Translations under genes and position numbers: made by a program
Part shown: positions 5,694 through 5,711 of the stretch, one piece after another
Position numbering within the stretch: the stretch's first letter is position 1
How the letters are laid out: every line of letters begins with the position of its first letter
The notes under the pieces: model-generated
What the model was told of the DNA's origin: nothing
The model's input: only the letters and a program-made list of their open reading frames with translations
The model's database searches: none
NCBI GenBank assembly: GCA_025450405.1
Contig: JANWHL010000153.1
Coordinates: 1 to 5,711, forward strand
Source: Ktedonobacterales bacterium
GTDB taxonomy: Bacteria > Chloroflexota > Ktedonobacteria > Ktedonobacterales > JADMIN01
Direction: 5' to 3'
Length of the DNA: 5,711 nucleotides

Positions 5694-5702
5694 CTCCCTC
5701 CT
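5694..5702 (-). promoter_or_regulatory. Ribosome binding site of the amidohydrolase
   Basis: AGGAGGGAG on the minus strand ends 8 bases before the ATG at 5685. It is near consensus and decides for this start over the ATG at 5646. The promoter itself lies beyond the window edge. Confidence 0.85.
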
Positions 5703-5711
5703 GATTGGCCG

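Overview
This 5.7 kb window is very GC-rich and gene-dense, and comes from a bacterial chromosome. Gene content (a DMT permease, a KGG-repeat stress protein, bacterial cystathionine beta-synthase with a CBS-domain tail, a DUF488 protein and an M20D amidohydrolase) fits a high-GC aerobic soil or thermophilic bacterium. Protein style is compatible with Chloroflexota (Thermomicrobia-like) or Actinobacteria; this placement is an impression from the sequence, not a search result. No phage, insertion sequence, CRISPR array, tRNA or rRNA was seen. No gene-free stretch exceeds 300 bases; the longest are 4202-4458, 1023-1219 and 1619-1735.

Left part, plus strand. A 44-codon reading frame (48-182) with a good ribosome binding site looks like the N-terminal stub of an SMP-30/gluconolactonase protein. 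It contains a 15-bp tandem repeat encoding WFVDL three times. Its stop codon directly abuts the ATG of an intact 10-TM EamA-family permease (183-1022). After a 197-bp gap comes a 132-aa protein (1220-1618) with three full 20-residue KGG/Em-like repeats and part of a fourth, resembling the GsiB/group 1 LEA stress proteins.

Right part, minus strand. This reads from right to left: an M20D amidohydrolase (5685-4459), a 257-bp gap, then a tight cluster of cystathionine beta-synthase (4201-2816), a redoxin-like gene (2819-2107) and a DUF488 gene (2110-1736). Both junctions in the cluster are ATGA stop/start overlaps, the classic sign of translational coupling. KGG and DUF488 converge on a 117-bp gap holding overlapping GC-rich hairpins.

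The main discovery is that the redoxin gene is broken by a 20-bp direct duplication (about 2680-2719). The ATG that overlaps the beta-synthase stop lies in one frame and the redoxin body in another. Removing exactly one 20-bp copy fuses them into a single 230-aa frame whose stop overlaps the DUF488 start. The unit holds a CCCCC-AGT-GGGGG palindrome. Even the single copy appears to be a 7-codon in-frame insert between two halves of the family's usual GD..P.FTLPD start. This could be a decayed gene, a slippage-based on/off switch, or an assembly error.
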